Shown: positions 19,237 through 28,319 of the stretch, one piece after another
How positions within the stretch are numbered: position 1 is the first letter of the stretch
Layout of the letters: each line of letters opens with the position of its first letter
NCBI RefSeq assembly: GCF_023611505.1
Contig: NZ_CP097843.1
Span: forward strand, 1,550,001-1,614,000
Direction of reading: 5' to 3'
Length of the DNA stretch: 64,000 bases
Source of the DNA: Streptococcus oralis
Lineage (GTDB): Bacteria; Bacillota; Bacilli; Lactobacillales; Streptococcaceae
Translations under genes and position numbers: made by a program
The notes under the pieces: model-generated
The model's input: the letters and a program-made list of their open reading frames with translations, nothing else
What the model was told of the DNA's origin: nothing
The model's database searches: none

Positions 19237-19959
19237 CTATCTAAAAAAATGATAATAGATGTAATTGTAAATAAAAATCCAGATAGGTTTTGCATGATTG
19301 AGAAAGTTGAAAAAACTATGACAGAGAATGGTCAATCGTAGATTAGATGTATAGCGATAGACAAGAGCGAAAAAGAGACCAATCAGACTATAATATAATA
19401 AACTAATTGGGTCTCGGTGAGATAGTATCAAATGACTGAGTCCAAAGATAAGACCTGATAAGATGACATCTAAATAATACTTTGACTTAGGAAAGAAGGT
19501 GTTCATAAAATACCCTCTATCAAGAGTCTCCTCAAAAATAGGGCCGATGATTACAGGAAGTACAAAAGATAAGATAGTCGATAAAAAAGTTGGTTGTCCA
19601 TTTGAAAGAACCACGGTAAAATACTCATCATGAATATTCCTATGATTAATCAAATGAGCATAGCGTGCCCAAAAATTACCGAGAATCTGATAAACCACAT
19701 AACCTGCAAATAAGTAGAAGATAGTTGACCAGTTCCAGCTCTTTTTCTCAAAGATAAAGAGCATCTTTTTCTTTTTTAACCACCAAATTAATAGAAAGAA
19801 ATTTCCTACTAATCCCATTGTTAAAATAAGAGAATAAACATCAGCGCCTAACCCTAAAATTATCGTCACATACAATCCAATTGTTTGTGGTAAATAGGTA
19901 GATAGTAAAATAATAAGCAAAAATATTCCAAATTGTCTTAGTTTCTTTGTGTTTCTCAT
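19237..19959 (-). CDS. CPBP-family intramembrane protein, probable bacteriocin immunity or processing factor
   Basis: 240 residues, very hydrophobic, about seven or eight membrane segments. The CPBP (Abi/CAAX protease-like) motifs are intact: EETLDR (Glu143, Glu144, Arg148), FGLSH (His176) and HSFFN (His214, Asn218). In streptococci such genes often accompany bacteriocin peptides and give immunity. Here it starts 18 bases after a double-glycine peptide gene on the same strand. The sequence is visibly AT-richer than its neighbours, which could reflect transfer. It could also process the peptide; neither role is shown. Confidence 0.85.
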   Translation of the reverse strand: MRNTKKLRQFGIFLLIILLSTYLPQTIGLYVTIILGLGADVYSLILTMGLVGNFFLLIWWLKKKKMLFIFEKKSWNWSTIFYLFAGYVVYQILGNFWARYAHLINHRNIHDEYFTVVLSNGQPTFLSTILSFVLPVIIGPIFEETLDRGYFMNTFFPKSKYYLDVILSGLIFGLSHLILSHRDPISLLYYSLIGLFFALVYRYTSNLRLTILCHSFFNFLNHAKPIWIFIYNYIYYHFFR

Positions 19960-19977
19960 CGTACTTTTTTTGAAAGA

Positions 19978-20163
19978 TTATCCTGCTCGGAAACCGTACT
20001 TCCAAGCATCCCTATAAGAATTAAGTGCCCCTTGCCCCATATAGGGAGCAAATTCTCTATAATATAACCATCTACCATAACCATCTTCCCAAACGGCAAG
20101 ACCACCTGAAGTTTGCTCTAAGTCCTCAGTTGAAAGAACTGTAAATGTTTCTGTACCTGTCAT
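19978..20163 (-). CDS. double-glycine leader peptide, bacteriocin-like
   Basis: 61 residues from ATG at 20163, which has an AGAAGG ribosome site 8 bases upstream; a longer GTG start 13 codons earlier has none. The 21-residue leader MTGTETFTVLSTEDLEQTSGG has the double-glycine pattern (L..xDLEx..GG) recognised by peptidase-containing ABC exporters such as ComA or BlpA. The predicted mature part has 40 residues, begins LAVWEDGYGRWLYY, is rich in Tyr, Trp, Gly and Arg and contains no cysteine. I do not recognise the mature peptide. No exporter lies in this window. Confidence 0.8.
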   Translation of the reverse strand: MTGTETFTVLSTEDLEQTSGGLAVWEDGYGRWLYYREFAPYMGQGALNSYRDAWKYGFRAG

Positions 20164-20228
20164 TGCAAGTACCTTCTTAAAAATAGATTGTTGTAGGCTC
20201 ACATTTATAGTATATTTCTTTTTTGTCT

Positions 20229-20257
20229 ATTTTATAGTCTATCTCCTCAACTGTCAA
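20229..20257 (-). promoter_or_regulatory. promoter of the double-glycine peptide operon
   Basis: On the minus strand: -35 TTGACA (20252-20257), 17-base spacer, -10 TAAAAT (20229-20234). The -35 overlaps the proximal half of a direct repeat. Confidence 0.72.
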
Positions 20258-20275
20258 TTTTTCAACCTGAATAGC
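20246..20275 (-). promoter_or_regulatory. direct repeat with ComE/BlpR-type spacing
   Basis: On the minus strand GCTATTCAG (20267-20275), 12 bases, then ACAGTTGAG (20246-20254). Streptococcal competence and bacteriocin response regulators bind 9-base direct repeats with 12-base spacing; the second half fits the ComE consensus and the first is closer to the BlpR form. The overlap with a good -35 is a caveat. Confidence 0.45.
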
Positions 20276-20285
20276 ATTTTCAATA

Positions 20286-20311
20286 AAAAATGAGACCTTT
20301 CTAGTCTCATT
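20286..20311 (-). terminator. terminator of the fatty-acid synthesis cluster
   Basis: On the minus strand ATGAGAC-tagaaag-GTCTCAT followed by TTTTTATTG, 10 bases after the accA stop. Confidence 0.85.
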
Positions 20312-20320
20312 TAGTCATTC

Positions 20321-21088
20321 TTAGTATTTTCTAAAGCGTTGGTAACGTTCTTCGATAAGTTGGTCGAGTGGTAGTTCTTTCAACCTATCTAGTTCTGCAC
20401 GCAATTCATTTTTAACGCAACCTAGCAGTTCTTTACTTGACAGCCCTGCTTCTGAGATTACCTTGTCTACGATTCCCATTTCTAGGAGTTCATGTGAAGT
20501 GATTTTCATCAACTCCGCCGCTTCCATAGCACGACTTCCATCCTTCCAAAGGATAGAGGCAAATCCTTCCGGGCTAAGTACTGCGTAGATTGAGTTTTCT
20601 AACATCCAGACACGGTTAGCTACGGCTAGAGCTAGGGTCCCACCAGATCCACCTTCACCGATAATAATCGCGATGATTGGAACCTTGAGGTCACTCATTT
20701 CCATCAGGTTTCGGGCAATTGCTTCACCTTGTCCACGTTCCTCGGCTCCAACACCTGGGTAAGCACCCGCCGTATTGATAAAGGTCACAACTGGACGACC
20801 AAACTTTTCTGCCTGTTTCATTAGGCGCAAAGCCTTACGATAGCCTTCTGGATGTGGTTGGCCGAAATTCCGTTTGAGGTTGTCATGAAGACTCTTCCCC
20901 TTTTGGATACCGACGACAGTTACTGCTTGGTCACCTAACCAGCCAATTCCACCGATAACCGCACCATCATCACGGAAAGAGCGATCTCCATGCAATTCGA
21001 TAAACTCGTCAAAGATTCCATTGGCAAAATCAAGTGCAGTCAAGCGACTCTGCTCGCGTGCCTCTCTGACTATTTTTGCAATATTCAT
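20321..21088 (-). CDS. accA: acetyl-CoA carboxylase carboxyltransferase subunit alpha
   Basis: 255 residues. With AccD it moves the carboxyl group from biotin to acetyl-CoA. The sequence begins with [26 protein letters not shown] and has the crotonase-fold glycine-rich segments [19 protein letters not shown] (as [16 protein letters not shown], about 105-120) and [13 protein letters not shown]. Shorter than E. coli AccA (319 aa), as usual in streptococci. Last gene of the cluster; overlaps accD by 4 bases. Confidence 0.96.
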   Translation of the reverse strand: MNIAKIVREAREQSRLTALDFANGIFDEFIELHGDRSFRDDGAVIGGIGWLGDQAVTVVGIQKGKSLHDNLKRNFGQPHPEGYRKALRLMKQAEKFGRPVVTFINTAGAYPGVGAEERGQGEAIARNLMEMSDLKVPIIAIIIGEGGSGGTLALAVANRVWMLENSIYAVLSPEGFASILWKDGSRAMEAAELMKITSHELLEMGIVDKVISEAGLSSKELLGCVKNELRAELDRLKELPLDQLIEERYQRFRKY

Positions 21089-21951
21089 CCGCGACTTCCT
21101 CCGTGCAATCTTACTAATTTAGCAATTGTTTCAGGCAGTTCTCTCCGTTTGACAATTGCATCAACAAATCCATGTTCCAGCAAAAATTCTGCCTTTTGGA
21201 AGTCATCCGGCAAGGTCTCTCGAACTGTATTTTCGATAACACGACGCCCAGCAAAACCAACCAAACTCTGTGGCTCCGCTAGGATAATATCACCTTCCAT
21301 AGCAAAAGAAGCGGTCACCCCACCTGTTGTCGGATCGGTTAAAATAGTTAGGTAAAAAAGTCCGGCCTTGGAATGACGTTGAACTGCCGCAGAAATCTTA
21401 GCCATCTGCATCAAGCTCATGATTCCTTCTTGCATACGGGCTCCACCAGAAGCTGTGAAGAGTACGACTGGCAAGTTTTTTACCGTCGCATACTCAAACA
21501 AGCGCGTGATTTTTTCACCCACAACGGTTCCCATAGAAGCCATGATAAAGTTTGAATCCATAATCCCAAGGGCAACTTTTTGTCCCTTGATGCTAGCTGT
21601 ACCAGTCAGTACTGCTTCATCCAAACCTGTCTTTTCACGCATAGTAGCAAGTTTTTTCTGGTAGCCAGGAAAGTTTAATGGATCTTGAGTTTCAATACCC
21701 GTAAACATCTCCACAAAGCTGTCAGAATCAATCGTCAAATCCAAGCGTTCCTGAGCCGAAATACGGAAAGTATAGCTACAATGGGGACAAATTCGTTCGC
21801 TCCCAAGATCCTTTTGGTAAATGGTGTGTTTACAACCAGGACACTGGGAGAAGAGTTCATCCGGAACCTCAGGCTTGGCTTGTGGTGCCTGCCTTACGGA
21901 ACGATTGGGATTGATCCGAATATACTTATCCTTTTTACTAAATAGAGCCAT
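21085..21951 (-). CDS. accD: acetyl-CoA carboxylase carboxyltransferase subunit beta
   Basis: 288 residues. An N-terminal zinc ribbon is formed by CPGC (about 37-40) and CPHC (about 56-59). The carboxyltransferase domain includes [16 protein letters not shown] and [17 protein letters not shown], which form the oxyanion and acyl-CoA sites. It lies between accC and accA; the 4-base ATGA overlap with accA fits a 1:1 subunit ratio. Confidence 0.97.
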   Translation of the reverse strand: MALFSKKDKYIRINPNRSVRQAPQAKPEVPDELFSQCPGCKHTIYQKDLGSERICPHCSYTFRISAQERLDLTIDSDSFVEMFTGIETQDPLNFPGYQKKLATMREKTGLDEAVLTGTASIKGQKVALGIMDSNFIMASMGTVVGEKITRLFEYATVKNLPVVLFTASGGARMQEGIMSLMQMAKISAAVQRHSKAGLFYLTILTDPTTGGVTASFAMEGDIILAEPQSLVGFAGRRVIENTVRETLPDDFQKAEFLLEHGFVDAIVKRRELPETIAKLVRLHGGSRG

Positions 21952-21986
21952 AACTCCCCCTTTTAGTTCTCATGCTGTTTGAAAGT

Positions 21987-23354
21987 CTATTCTTTTTCTT
22001 GGTATTTTGGCAAGAAAGTTTCCATCAAGAAGGAAGTATCGTAGTCACCAGCGATAACTCGGCGGTCTGAAATCAGATCCAACTGGAAGTCTGCATTGGT
22101 TTGCACTCCTTCAATATCAAGTTCATAAAGTGCCCGTTGCATCTTCATTAAGGCATCAAAACGATTCTCCCCATGGACAATGATTTTAGCAATCATACTA
22201 TCATAGTAAGGGGGAATGGTATAACCTGGATAAACTGCTGAGTCCACGCGCAAGCCAACTCCACCACTTGGTAGATAGAGATTGGTAATTTTCCCTGGGC
22301 TTGGAGCAAAGTTAAATGCTGGATTTTCTGCATTAATCCGGCACTCGATAGCATGACCTCGTAGGACGATATCTTCTTGTTTGAAAGGCAAGGGTTGCCC
22401 GGCCGCAATGCGAATCTGTTCCTTCACGATATCAACACCTGAAACAAACTCTGTGACTGGGTGTTCAACTTGCACACGAGTATTCATTTCCATGAAGTAG
22501 AAATTGCCACTGGCTTCATCGAGCAGAAATTCAATCGTCCCTGCATTTTCATAGCCTACAGACTCTGCTGCACGAACGGCTGCAGCACCAATTTCATGAC
22601 GAAGGGTTTTGCCGATCGCAATGGATGGGCTTTCTTCTAAGACCTTTTGGTTATTCCGTTGAAGTGAACAGTCCCGTTCACCAAGATGGACAACATGACC
22701 CTCTTGATCTGCAAGAATCTGAACTTCGATATGACGAGCTGGATAAATCACACGCTCAAGATACATAGCGCCGTTTCCAAAGTTGGCCTTGGCTTCACTG
22801 GATGCTGTCTCAAAGGCTGCGACCAGGTCTTCTGCCTTTTCAACCTTACGAATTCCCTTTCCACCACCACCTGCCGATGCCTTAAGCATGACTGGGTAGC
22901 CAATCTTTTCTGCAACTGCAAGGGCCTCTTCAGCCGTATGAACTTCACCATCAGATCCTGGAATAACTGGAACCCCAGCCTTGATCATTTGCTCTCGCGC
23001 ATTTATCTTATCACCCATGGTATCCATTACAGCGCCAGAAGGGCCGATAAACTTAATCCCCACTTCATCACACATCGTGGCAAACTTGGAGTTTTCGCTA
23101 AGAAAACCAAAACCTGGGTGGATGGCTTCTGCTTCTGTCAAGACTGCAGCAGACAAAATTGCATTGATATTGAGATAAGACTCTGTCGCCTTACCAGGTC
23201 CGATACAGATAGCTTCATCCGCTAGGAGTGTGTGAAGAGCTTCCTTATCAGCAGTTGAATAAACTGCTACGGTCGCAATGCCCAATTCACGCGCAGCTCG
23301 AATAATGCGAACCGCAATCTCACCACGGTTGGCAATCAAAATTTTACGAAACAT
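21987..23354 (-). CDS. accC: biotin carboxylase subunit of acetyl-CoA carboxylase
   Basis: 455 residues; carboxylates the biotin carried by AccB using ATP and bicarbonate. The ATP-grasp signatures are present: [20 protein letters not shown] at the start, [15 protein letters not shown] (about 157-171), [28 protein letters not shown]-type block (about 209-232) and [16 protein letters not shown] (here [16 protein letters not shown]). It lies 11 bases after fabZ. Confidence 0.97.
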   Translation of the reverse strand: [455 protein letters not shown]

Positions 23355-23365
23355 GGAGAACCTCC

Positions 23366-23788
23366 TTAGTTTCCAATTGCAAAGGTAAGAGTACCACTCG
23401 CTGCAAGCTTACCATCTACTTCAGCCTTTGCTTCAACCACAGCAATTGTACCACGACGTTTAACAAAAGTAGCCGTCATGACTAATTGGTCACCTGGTAC
23501 AACTTGCTTCTTGAACTTAACCTTGTCCATTCCAGCGTAGAAGACCAGTTTCCCTTTATTTTCAGGTTTGGACAATTCCAAGACACCAGCAGTCTGAGCC
23601 AAGGCTTCCATGATAAGAACACCTGGCATAACTGGGTATTGAGGAAAATGACCATTGAAGAAAGGTTCGTTGATGGTCACATTTTTAATGGCAACAATGG
23701 TATCCTCGCTCACTTCCAAGACACGATCCACTAGGAGCATAGGGTAACGATGGGGTAAAGCTTCTTTGATTCCTTGAATATCGATCAT
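23366..23788 (-). CDS. fabZ: 3-hydroxyacyl-ACP dehydratase FabZ
   Basis: 140 residues with a hot-dog fold. The catalytic segment is [29 protein letters not shown], with His in NGHFP (about 48) and Glu in MEALAQ (about 62). It dehydrates 3-hydroxyacyl-ACP in chain elongation. In this FabM-type pathway FabZ makes trans-2-decenoyl-ACP, which FabM then isomerises. It overlaps accB by 4 bases. Confidence 0.96.
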   Translation of the reverse strand: MIDIQGIKEALPHRYPMLLVDRVLEVSEDTIVAIKNVTINEPFFNGHFPQYPVMPGVLIMEALAQTAGVLELSKPENKGKLVFYAGMDKVKFKKQVVPGDQLVMTATFVKRRGTIAVVEAKAEVDGKLAASGTLTFAIGN

Positions 23789-24273
23789 TTGATACGTACC
23801 AATCCTTTACCGAACTCAACCATTTCTTCATTTGAAACGAGAATTTCTGTCACCACACCATCCTTAGGTGCAGGGATTTCATTCATGACTTTCATAGCTT
23901 CAATGATCACCAAAGTCTGACCTTTTTTAACACTGTCTCCAACTGTGACAAAGGCAGGTTTATCTGGTCCAGCAGCCAAGTAAGCCACCCCTACAAGTGG
24001 ACTCTCAACGACATCACCCTCTGGAGCAACAGTCGTTTCAGCAGGTGTCGGAGCTTCGTCCACTTCACTCTCTACTGGAGTTGAAGGGGCAGAAACTACT
24101 GGACTTGCAGCTACTGCAGTTGACACTGGAGCAACTTGAGTTGGTGCTCCAGAAGCCATTCTTGCTTCATTCTTACTGAACTGCAATTCGTCCGTTCCAT
24201 TTTTATAAGAAAATTCTCTCAAACTTGATTGGTCAAATTGAGCCATCAAGTCCTTGATTTCATTTAAATTCAT
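23785..24273 (-). CDS. accB: biotin carboxyl carrier protein of acetyl-CoA carboxylase
   Basis: 162 residues. An N-terminal helix ([17 protein letters not shown]) is followed by a long Ala/Pro/Thr/Val-rich linker (about 38-88) and the C-terminal biotinyl domain. The biotin-accepting lysine is in EAMKVMNE (about 127-134). The thumb region that marks acetyl-CoA-carboxylase BCCPs is present. Adjacent to fabF upstream and fabZ downstream. Confidence 0.96.
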   Translation of the reverse strand: MNLNEIKDLMAQFDQSSLREFSYKNGTDELQFSKNEARMASGAPTQVAPVSTAVAASPVVSAPSTPVESEVDEAPTPAETTVAPEGDVVESPLVGVAYLAAGPDKPAFVTVGDSVKKGQTLVIIEAMKVMNEIPAPKDGVVTEILVSNEEMVEFGKGLVRIK

Positions 24274-24275
24274 AA

Positions 24276-25511
24276 TTATTTATTCTCCCAACGTTTGAAA
24301 GCAAGAACCGCATTGTGTCCACCAAAACCAAAAGTGTTTGAAATAGCATAAGGGATTTCTTGCTCCAAGCCTTGTCCATAAACGACATTCGCTTCGATAT
24401 AATCCGACAACTCACTTGTTCCAGCTGTCATTGGTACATAGTTATGACGCATGGCTTCGATGGTAGCGATGGCTTCTACTGCTCCTGCAGCACCAAGCAA
24501 GTGTCCTGTAAAGGACTTGGTTGAAGATACAGGTACTCCTTTACCAAGAACAGCGACGATCGCACCACTTTCTCCTTTTTCATTAGCAGGAGTTGAAGTT
24601 CCGTGGGCATTGACGTAAGCCACTTGCTCTGGAGAAATCTCTGCCTCTTCCAAAGCTAATTTAATTGCCTTGATTGCACCTTGACCTTCTGGATGAGGTG
24701 AAGTCATATGATAAGCATCACAGGTATTTCCATAACCAACTACTTCAGCCAAGATAGTTGCTCCACGTTTTTCAGCATGTTCAAGACTCTCAAGAACCAG
24801 CATTCCAGAACCTTCTCCCATCACAAAACCATTACGGTCTTTATCAAACGGAATAGAAGCACGAGTTGGATCTTCTGTAGTTGATAGGGCAGTCAATGCT
24901 TGGAAACCAGCGATGGCAAAAGGAGTGATAGATGATTCTGATCCACCTACTAACATGACTTCTTGGAAACCAAACTTTATGGAACGGAAGGCATCGCCAA
25001 TAGCATCATTTGATGAGGCACAGGCTGTATTGATTGATTTACAGACACCGTTTGCTCCAAAGCGCATGGCAACATTTCCTGAAGCCATATTTGGCAAGGC
25101 TTTTGGAAGTGTCAATGGCTTAACACGTTTTGGGCCTTTTTCATGAAGACGGATAACTTGGTCTTCGATTTCTTTAATTCCCCCAATACCTGAGGCAACG
25201 ATGACACCAAAACGATCTTTATCAATTGCTTCTACATCAAGATTAGCATTTGTCACCGCTTCTTGAGCTGCATATAAGGCATACAAAGAATAGTTATCAA
25301 AACGGTTGGTATCTTTTTTGACAAAGTATTTATCAAATGGGAAATCTTGAACTTCTGCCGCATTGTGCACAGCAAATTCGCTGTGGTCAAACTTAGTGAT
25401 TTTTCCAATTCCAATTTTCCCAGTTTGCAAACTGTTCCAAAATTCTTCTGGAGTATTTCCGATAGGAGAGGTCAATCCGTAACCTGTTACTACAACTCGA
25501 TTTAGTTTCAT
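24276..25511 (-). CDS. fabF: 3-oxoacyl-ACP synthase II FabF
   Basis: 411 residues. The condensing enzyme of elongation rounds, with the Cys-His-His triad: Cys in NTACASSNDAIG (about 163-167), His in AHGTSTPANEKGE (about 303) and His in KSFTGHLLGAAGAVE (about 339-344). It begins MKLNRVVVTGYGLTSPIGNTPEEFW. Streptococci have no FabB; FabF together with FabM and FabZ sets the unsaturated-fatty-acid ratio. Confidence 0.97.
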   Translation of the reverse strand: MKLNRVVVTGYGLTSPIGNTPEEFWNSLQTGKIGIGKITKFDHSEFAVHNAAEVQDFPFDKYFVKKDTNRFDNYSLYALYAAQEAVTNANLDVEAIDKDRFGVIVASGIGGIKEIEDQVIRLHEKGPKRVKPLTLPKALPNMASGNVAMRFGANGVCKSINTACASSNDAIGDAFRSIKFGFQEVMLVGGSESSITPFAIAGFQALTALSTTEDPTRASIPFDKDRNGFVMGEGSGMLVLESLEHAEKRGATILAEVVGYGNTCDAYHMTSPHPEGQGAIKAIKLALEEAEISPEQVAYVNAHGTSTPANEKGESGAIVAVLGKGVPVSSTKSFTGHLLGAAGAVEAIATIEAMRHNYVPMTAGTSELSDYIEANVVYGQGLEQEIPYAISNTFGFGGHNAVLAFKRWENK

Positions 25512-25536
25512 CTGTCTTACCTATATCTTTCTTTTT

Positions 25537-26268
25537 TTACATGCTAAGTCCGCCATCAACAGCGAGAACTTGTCCAGTCAAATAATCCTGTCCAGCCAGG
25601 AACACTGTAGCATCTGCGATATGTTCTGCTTGTCCAAAACGCTTCATTGGGATTTGGGCCAATGTCGCTTCCTTGACCTTATCAGACAAAACAGCAGTCA
25701 TATCCGATTCGATCATCCCTGGTGCAAGAGCATTTACTCGCACATTGCGATTGGCAACCTCACGTGCTACTGACTTGGTAAACCCAATCAAACCTGCTTT
25801 AGAAGCTGCATAGTTGGCCTGCCCGATATTTCCCATCAAACCGACCACACTGGACATATTGATGATAGCACCTTCACGCGCCTTTATCATCTGTTTCAAG
25901 ACTACTTGGGTCATGTTGAAGGCACCTGTCAAGTTGATCTTAATCACCTTTTCAAAGTCTTCTTCGGTCATCTTGAGCATAAGCGTATCTTGAGTGATTC
26001 CAGCATTGTTGACCAAGACATCGACAGAACCGAGTTCTGCAATCGCTTGATTTACCATACGCTTGGCATCTGCAAAGTCTGAGACATCACCTGAAATCGG
26101 TACTACTTTGACACCATAGTTTGAAAACTCAGCCAGCAAGTCTTCTGAGATTGTCCCTCGACTATTCAAAACTACATTCGCACCTAGTTTGGCAAATTTG
26201 TGAGCAATGGCAAGTCCGATACCACGACTTGAACCTGTTACAAAGACATTTTTGTTTATAAGTTGCAT
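25537..26268 (-). CDS. fabG: 3-oxoacyl-ACP reductase FabG
   Basis: 243 residues; an NADPH-dependent short-chain dehydrogenase. The cofactor motif is TGSSRGIGLAIA (about 11-22), the NAG motif is NNAGIT (about 87-92), and the catalytic set is Ser in NMSSVVG with YAASK (about 151-155). The C-terminal GQVLAVDGGLSM is standard for FabG. Flanked by fabD and fabF. Confidence 0.97.
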   Translation of the reverse strand: MQLINKNVFVTGSSRGIGLAIAHKFAKLGANVVLNSRGTISEDLLAEFSNYGVKVVPISGDVSDFADAKRMVNQAIAELGSVDVLVNNAGITQDTLMLKMTEEDFEKVIKINLTGAFNMTQVVLKQMIKAREGAIINMSSVVGLMGNIGQANYAASKAGLIGFTKSVAREVANRNVRVNALAPGMIESDMTAVLSDKVKEATLAQIPMKRFGQAEHIADATVFLAGQDYLTGQVLAVDGGLSM

Positions 26269-26314
26269 TCTATTTCTCCTGGTTTCCTGTTGTATTTTGT
26301 GGGAGAAGGGATCA

Positions 26315-27235
26315 TTAGTTTCCTAACAAAGCATCCAAGCTTGCTTGGTCTTCAACATTAGCTAGCTGAGCTGTTTTATCGATTTTTTTGACAAAGCCTG
26401 ATAGGACCTTACCAGGACCAATTTCAATAAAGTTGCTTACCCCAGCATCCTGCATCACAGCAATACTTTCATAAAAACGAACAGGTTCTTTGACCTGACG
26501 CGTCAAAAGCTCTTGGATTCGATCTTTTTCCATAACAGCAGCTTCCGTATTGCCGACTAGTGGGCAAGTAAAATCAGAGAAACTCACTTCCTCAAGAGCT
26601 CCAGCTAGTTGCCGACTGGCTGGCTCAAGAAGGGCTGTATGGAAAGGACCAGATACATTTAAAGGAATCAATCGTTTTGCTCCTGCTTCCTGCAAGAGTT
26701 CAACTGCACGGTCAACCGCAGCCACATCACCACCAATAACAATCTGGCTTGGGGTGTTGTAGTTGGCTGGAGTCACTACTCCAACTTCAGAAGCATTTTT
26801 GCAAGTTTCCTCAATCACTTCAACTGGAGTATTAAGAACGGCAACCATCTTTCCAGAGCCTGCAGGTGCAGCCTCTTCCATATAAGCACCACGTTTAGCA
26901 ACCAAGGCAACTGCATCCTCAAAGTCCAAGGCACCACTTGCTACAAGAGCCGAATATTCGCCAAGGGATAAGCCTGCAACCATATCTGGCAGATAGCCCT
27001 TTTCTTTCAATAGTCGGTAAATAGCAACGGATGTAGCTAGAATAGCTGGTTGCGTGTAACGAGTCTGATTTAACTTTGCTTCATCATTGTCAATCAAGTC
27101 ACGGAGGTCATACCCTAAGACTTGGCTAGCTTGGTCAATTGTTTCCTTGACGATAGGATAGTGGTCATAGAGATCACGTCCCATCCCTATATACTGAGCA
27201 CCTTGGCCCGCAAATAGAAAGGCTGTTTTAGTCAT
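26315..27235 (-). CDS. fabD: malonyl-CoA:ACP transacylase FabD
   Basis: 306 residues from MTKTAFLFAGQGAQYIGMGRDL; an upstream in-frame extension lies inside fabK and is rejected. The nucleophile serine is in GLSLGEYSAL (about 89-98) and the catalytic His in SGPFHTALL (about 198-203). It loads malonate on ACP for FabH and FabF. The start overlaps the fabK stop by 8 bases. Confidence 0.97.
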   Translation of the reverse strand: MTKTAFLFAGQGAQYIGMGRDLYDHYPIVKETIDQASQVLGYDLRDLIDNDEAKLNQTRYTQPAILATSVAIYRLLKEKGYLPDMVAGLSLGEYSALVASGALDFEDAVALVAKRGAYMEEAAPAGSGKMVAVLNTPVEVIEETCKNASEVGVVTPANYNTPSQIVIGGDVAAVDRAVELLQEAGAKRLIPLNVSGPFHTALLEPASRQLAGALEEVSFSDFTCPLVGNTEAAVMEKDRIQELLTRQVKEPVRFYESIAVMQDAGVSNFIEIGPGKVLSGFVKKIDKTAQLANVEDQASLDALLGN

Positions 27236-28202
27236 TTCTTGTAACTCCTGCCCAACGAGCAGCTTCTTCTTGAATTTTTTCAGCTGCACCGTAGTAGATA
27301 TCTTTTAAGATTTCTTCAACAGTTTCTTCTTTAGAAATCAAACCTGCAATTTGGCCGGCCATCACTGAACCGCCATCCACATCACCATGGACAACAGCTT
27401 TAGCTAAAGCTCCTGCACCCATTTGCTCAAAGATTTCTAAATCTGGATTTTCTTGTTTAAAGGCATCCTTTTCAGCCTGCTCAAAATCACGAGTCAACTG
27501 GTTTTTAATGGCACGAACTGCATGTCCAAAATGTTGTGCTGAAATCGTTGTATCAATATCACGAGCTTTTAAAATTTTAGCTTTATAATTTGGATGAGCA
27601 TTAGATTCTCTGGCAACTACAAAACGAGTTCCTACTTGAACGGCTTCTGCGCCAAGCATAAACCCAGCTGCTGCCCCTTCACCATCTGCAATACCACCAG
27701 CAGCAATAACTGGAATTGAAACAGCTGCAGCAACTTGACGAACCAAGGTCATAGTTGTTAATTTCCCAATATGCCCACCAGCTTCCATACCTTCTGCAAT
27801 GACGGCATCCGCACCAATTTTTTCCATGCGTTTTGCCAAAGCAACACTAGGAACAACTGGAATCACTGTAATTCCTGCATCATGGAAACGGTTCATGTAT
27901 TTACTTGGATTTCCAGCACCAGTTGTAACCACCTTAACCCCTTCTTCAATCACGAGATCAACGATGTCTTCTACAAAAGGTGACAAGAGCATGATGTTGA
28001 CACCAAAAGGTTTATCCGTAAGTGATTTGATTTTATCGATATTAGCCTTTACGACCTCTTTGGGTGCATTTCCACCACCGATGATCCCCAAACCACCAGC
28101 TTTTGATACCGCACCAGCCAAGTCACCATCAGCAACCCAGGCCATTCCTCCTTGAAAAATAGGATAATCAATGTTCAATAATTCTGTAATACGTGTTTTC
28201 AT
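27228..28202 (-). CDS. fabK: enoyl-ACP reductase II FabK (FMN-dependent)
   Basis: 324 residues; a TIM-barrel flavoprotein that reduces enoyl-ACP with NADH. It begins MKTRITELLNIDYPIFQGGMAWVADGDLAGAVS, with the nitronate-monooxygenase-like FMN pocket including IAEGMEAGGHIG (about 134-145) and AAGGIADGEGAAAGFMLGAEAVQVGTRF. It replaces FabI in this pathway, which is known to make pneumococci insensitive to triclosan-type inhibitors. It begins a second transcription unit behind a FabT-like operator. Confidence 0.97.
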   Translation of the reverse strand: MKTRITELLNIDYPIFQGGMAWVADGDLAGAVSKAGGLGIIGGGNAPKEVVKANIDKIKSLTDKPFGVNIMLLSPFVEDIVDLVIEEGVKVVTTGAGNPSKYMNRFHDAGITVIPVVPSVALAKRMEKIGADAVIAEGMEAGGHIGKLTTMTLVRQVAAAVSIPVIAAGGIADGEGAAAGFMLGAEAVQVGTRFVVARESNAHPNYKAKILKARDIDTTISAQHFGHAVRAIKNQLTRDFEQAEKDAFKQENPDLEIFEQMGAGALAKAVVHGDVDGGSVMAGQIAGLISKEETVEEILKDIYYGAAEKIQEEAARWAGVTRND

Positions 28203-28227
28203 AGTGCCTCCATCATTCCTTGCTTAC

Positions 28228-28270
28228 GTAATAGTTCGATAAGTTTATCATTTGAATTTCAAACTATTAC
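28228..28270 (-). promoter_or_regulatory. FabT-like operator nested in a 9-bp inverted repeat before fabK
   Basis: The palindrome AGTTTGAAATTCAAAT (minus strand, 28250-28265) fits the TTTGA..TCAAA pattern of FabT sites known in front of streptococcal fabK. It is enclosed by the inverted repeat GTAATAGTT (28228-28236) / AACTATTAC (28262-28270), with a second palindrome GATAAGTTTATC (28238-28249) inside. Confidence 0.7.
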
Positions 28271-28279
28271 CTAAACAAG

Positions 28280-28307
28280 AGGGAGTGGGTCTCCCCTACT
28301 CCTTCTA
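28280..28307 (-). terminator. possible attenuating terminator between acpP and fabK
   Basis: On the minus strand GGAGTaGGG-gaga-CCCACTCC, 13 bases after the acpP stop; the T-run behind it is weak, so read-through is likely. Confidence 0.5.
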
Positions 28308-28319
28308 GTAATATGTTAA

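Noticed and set aside
22686..23225. Plus-strand open frame of 179 codons inside accC
   Set aside because: It lies wholly within a highly conserved gene in antisense; its composition (Cys-, Leu- and Asn-rich, no domain) is typical of a shadow frame.
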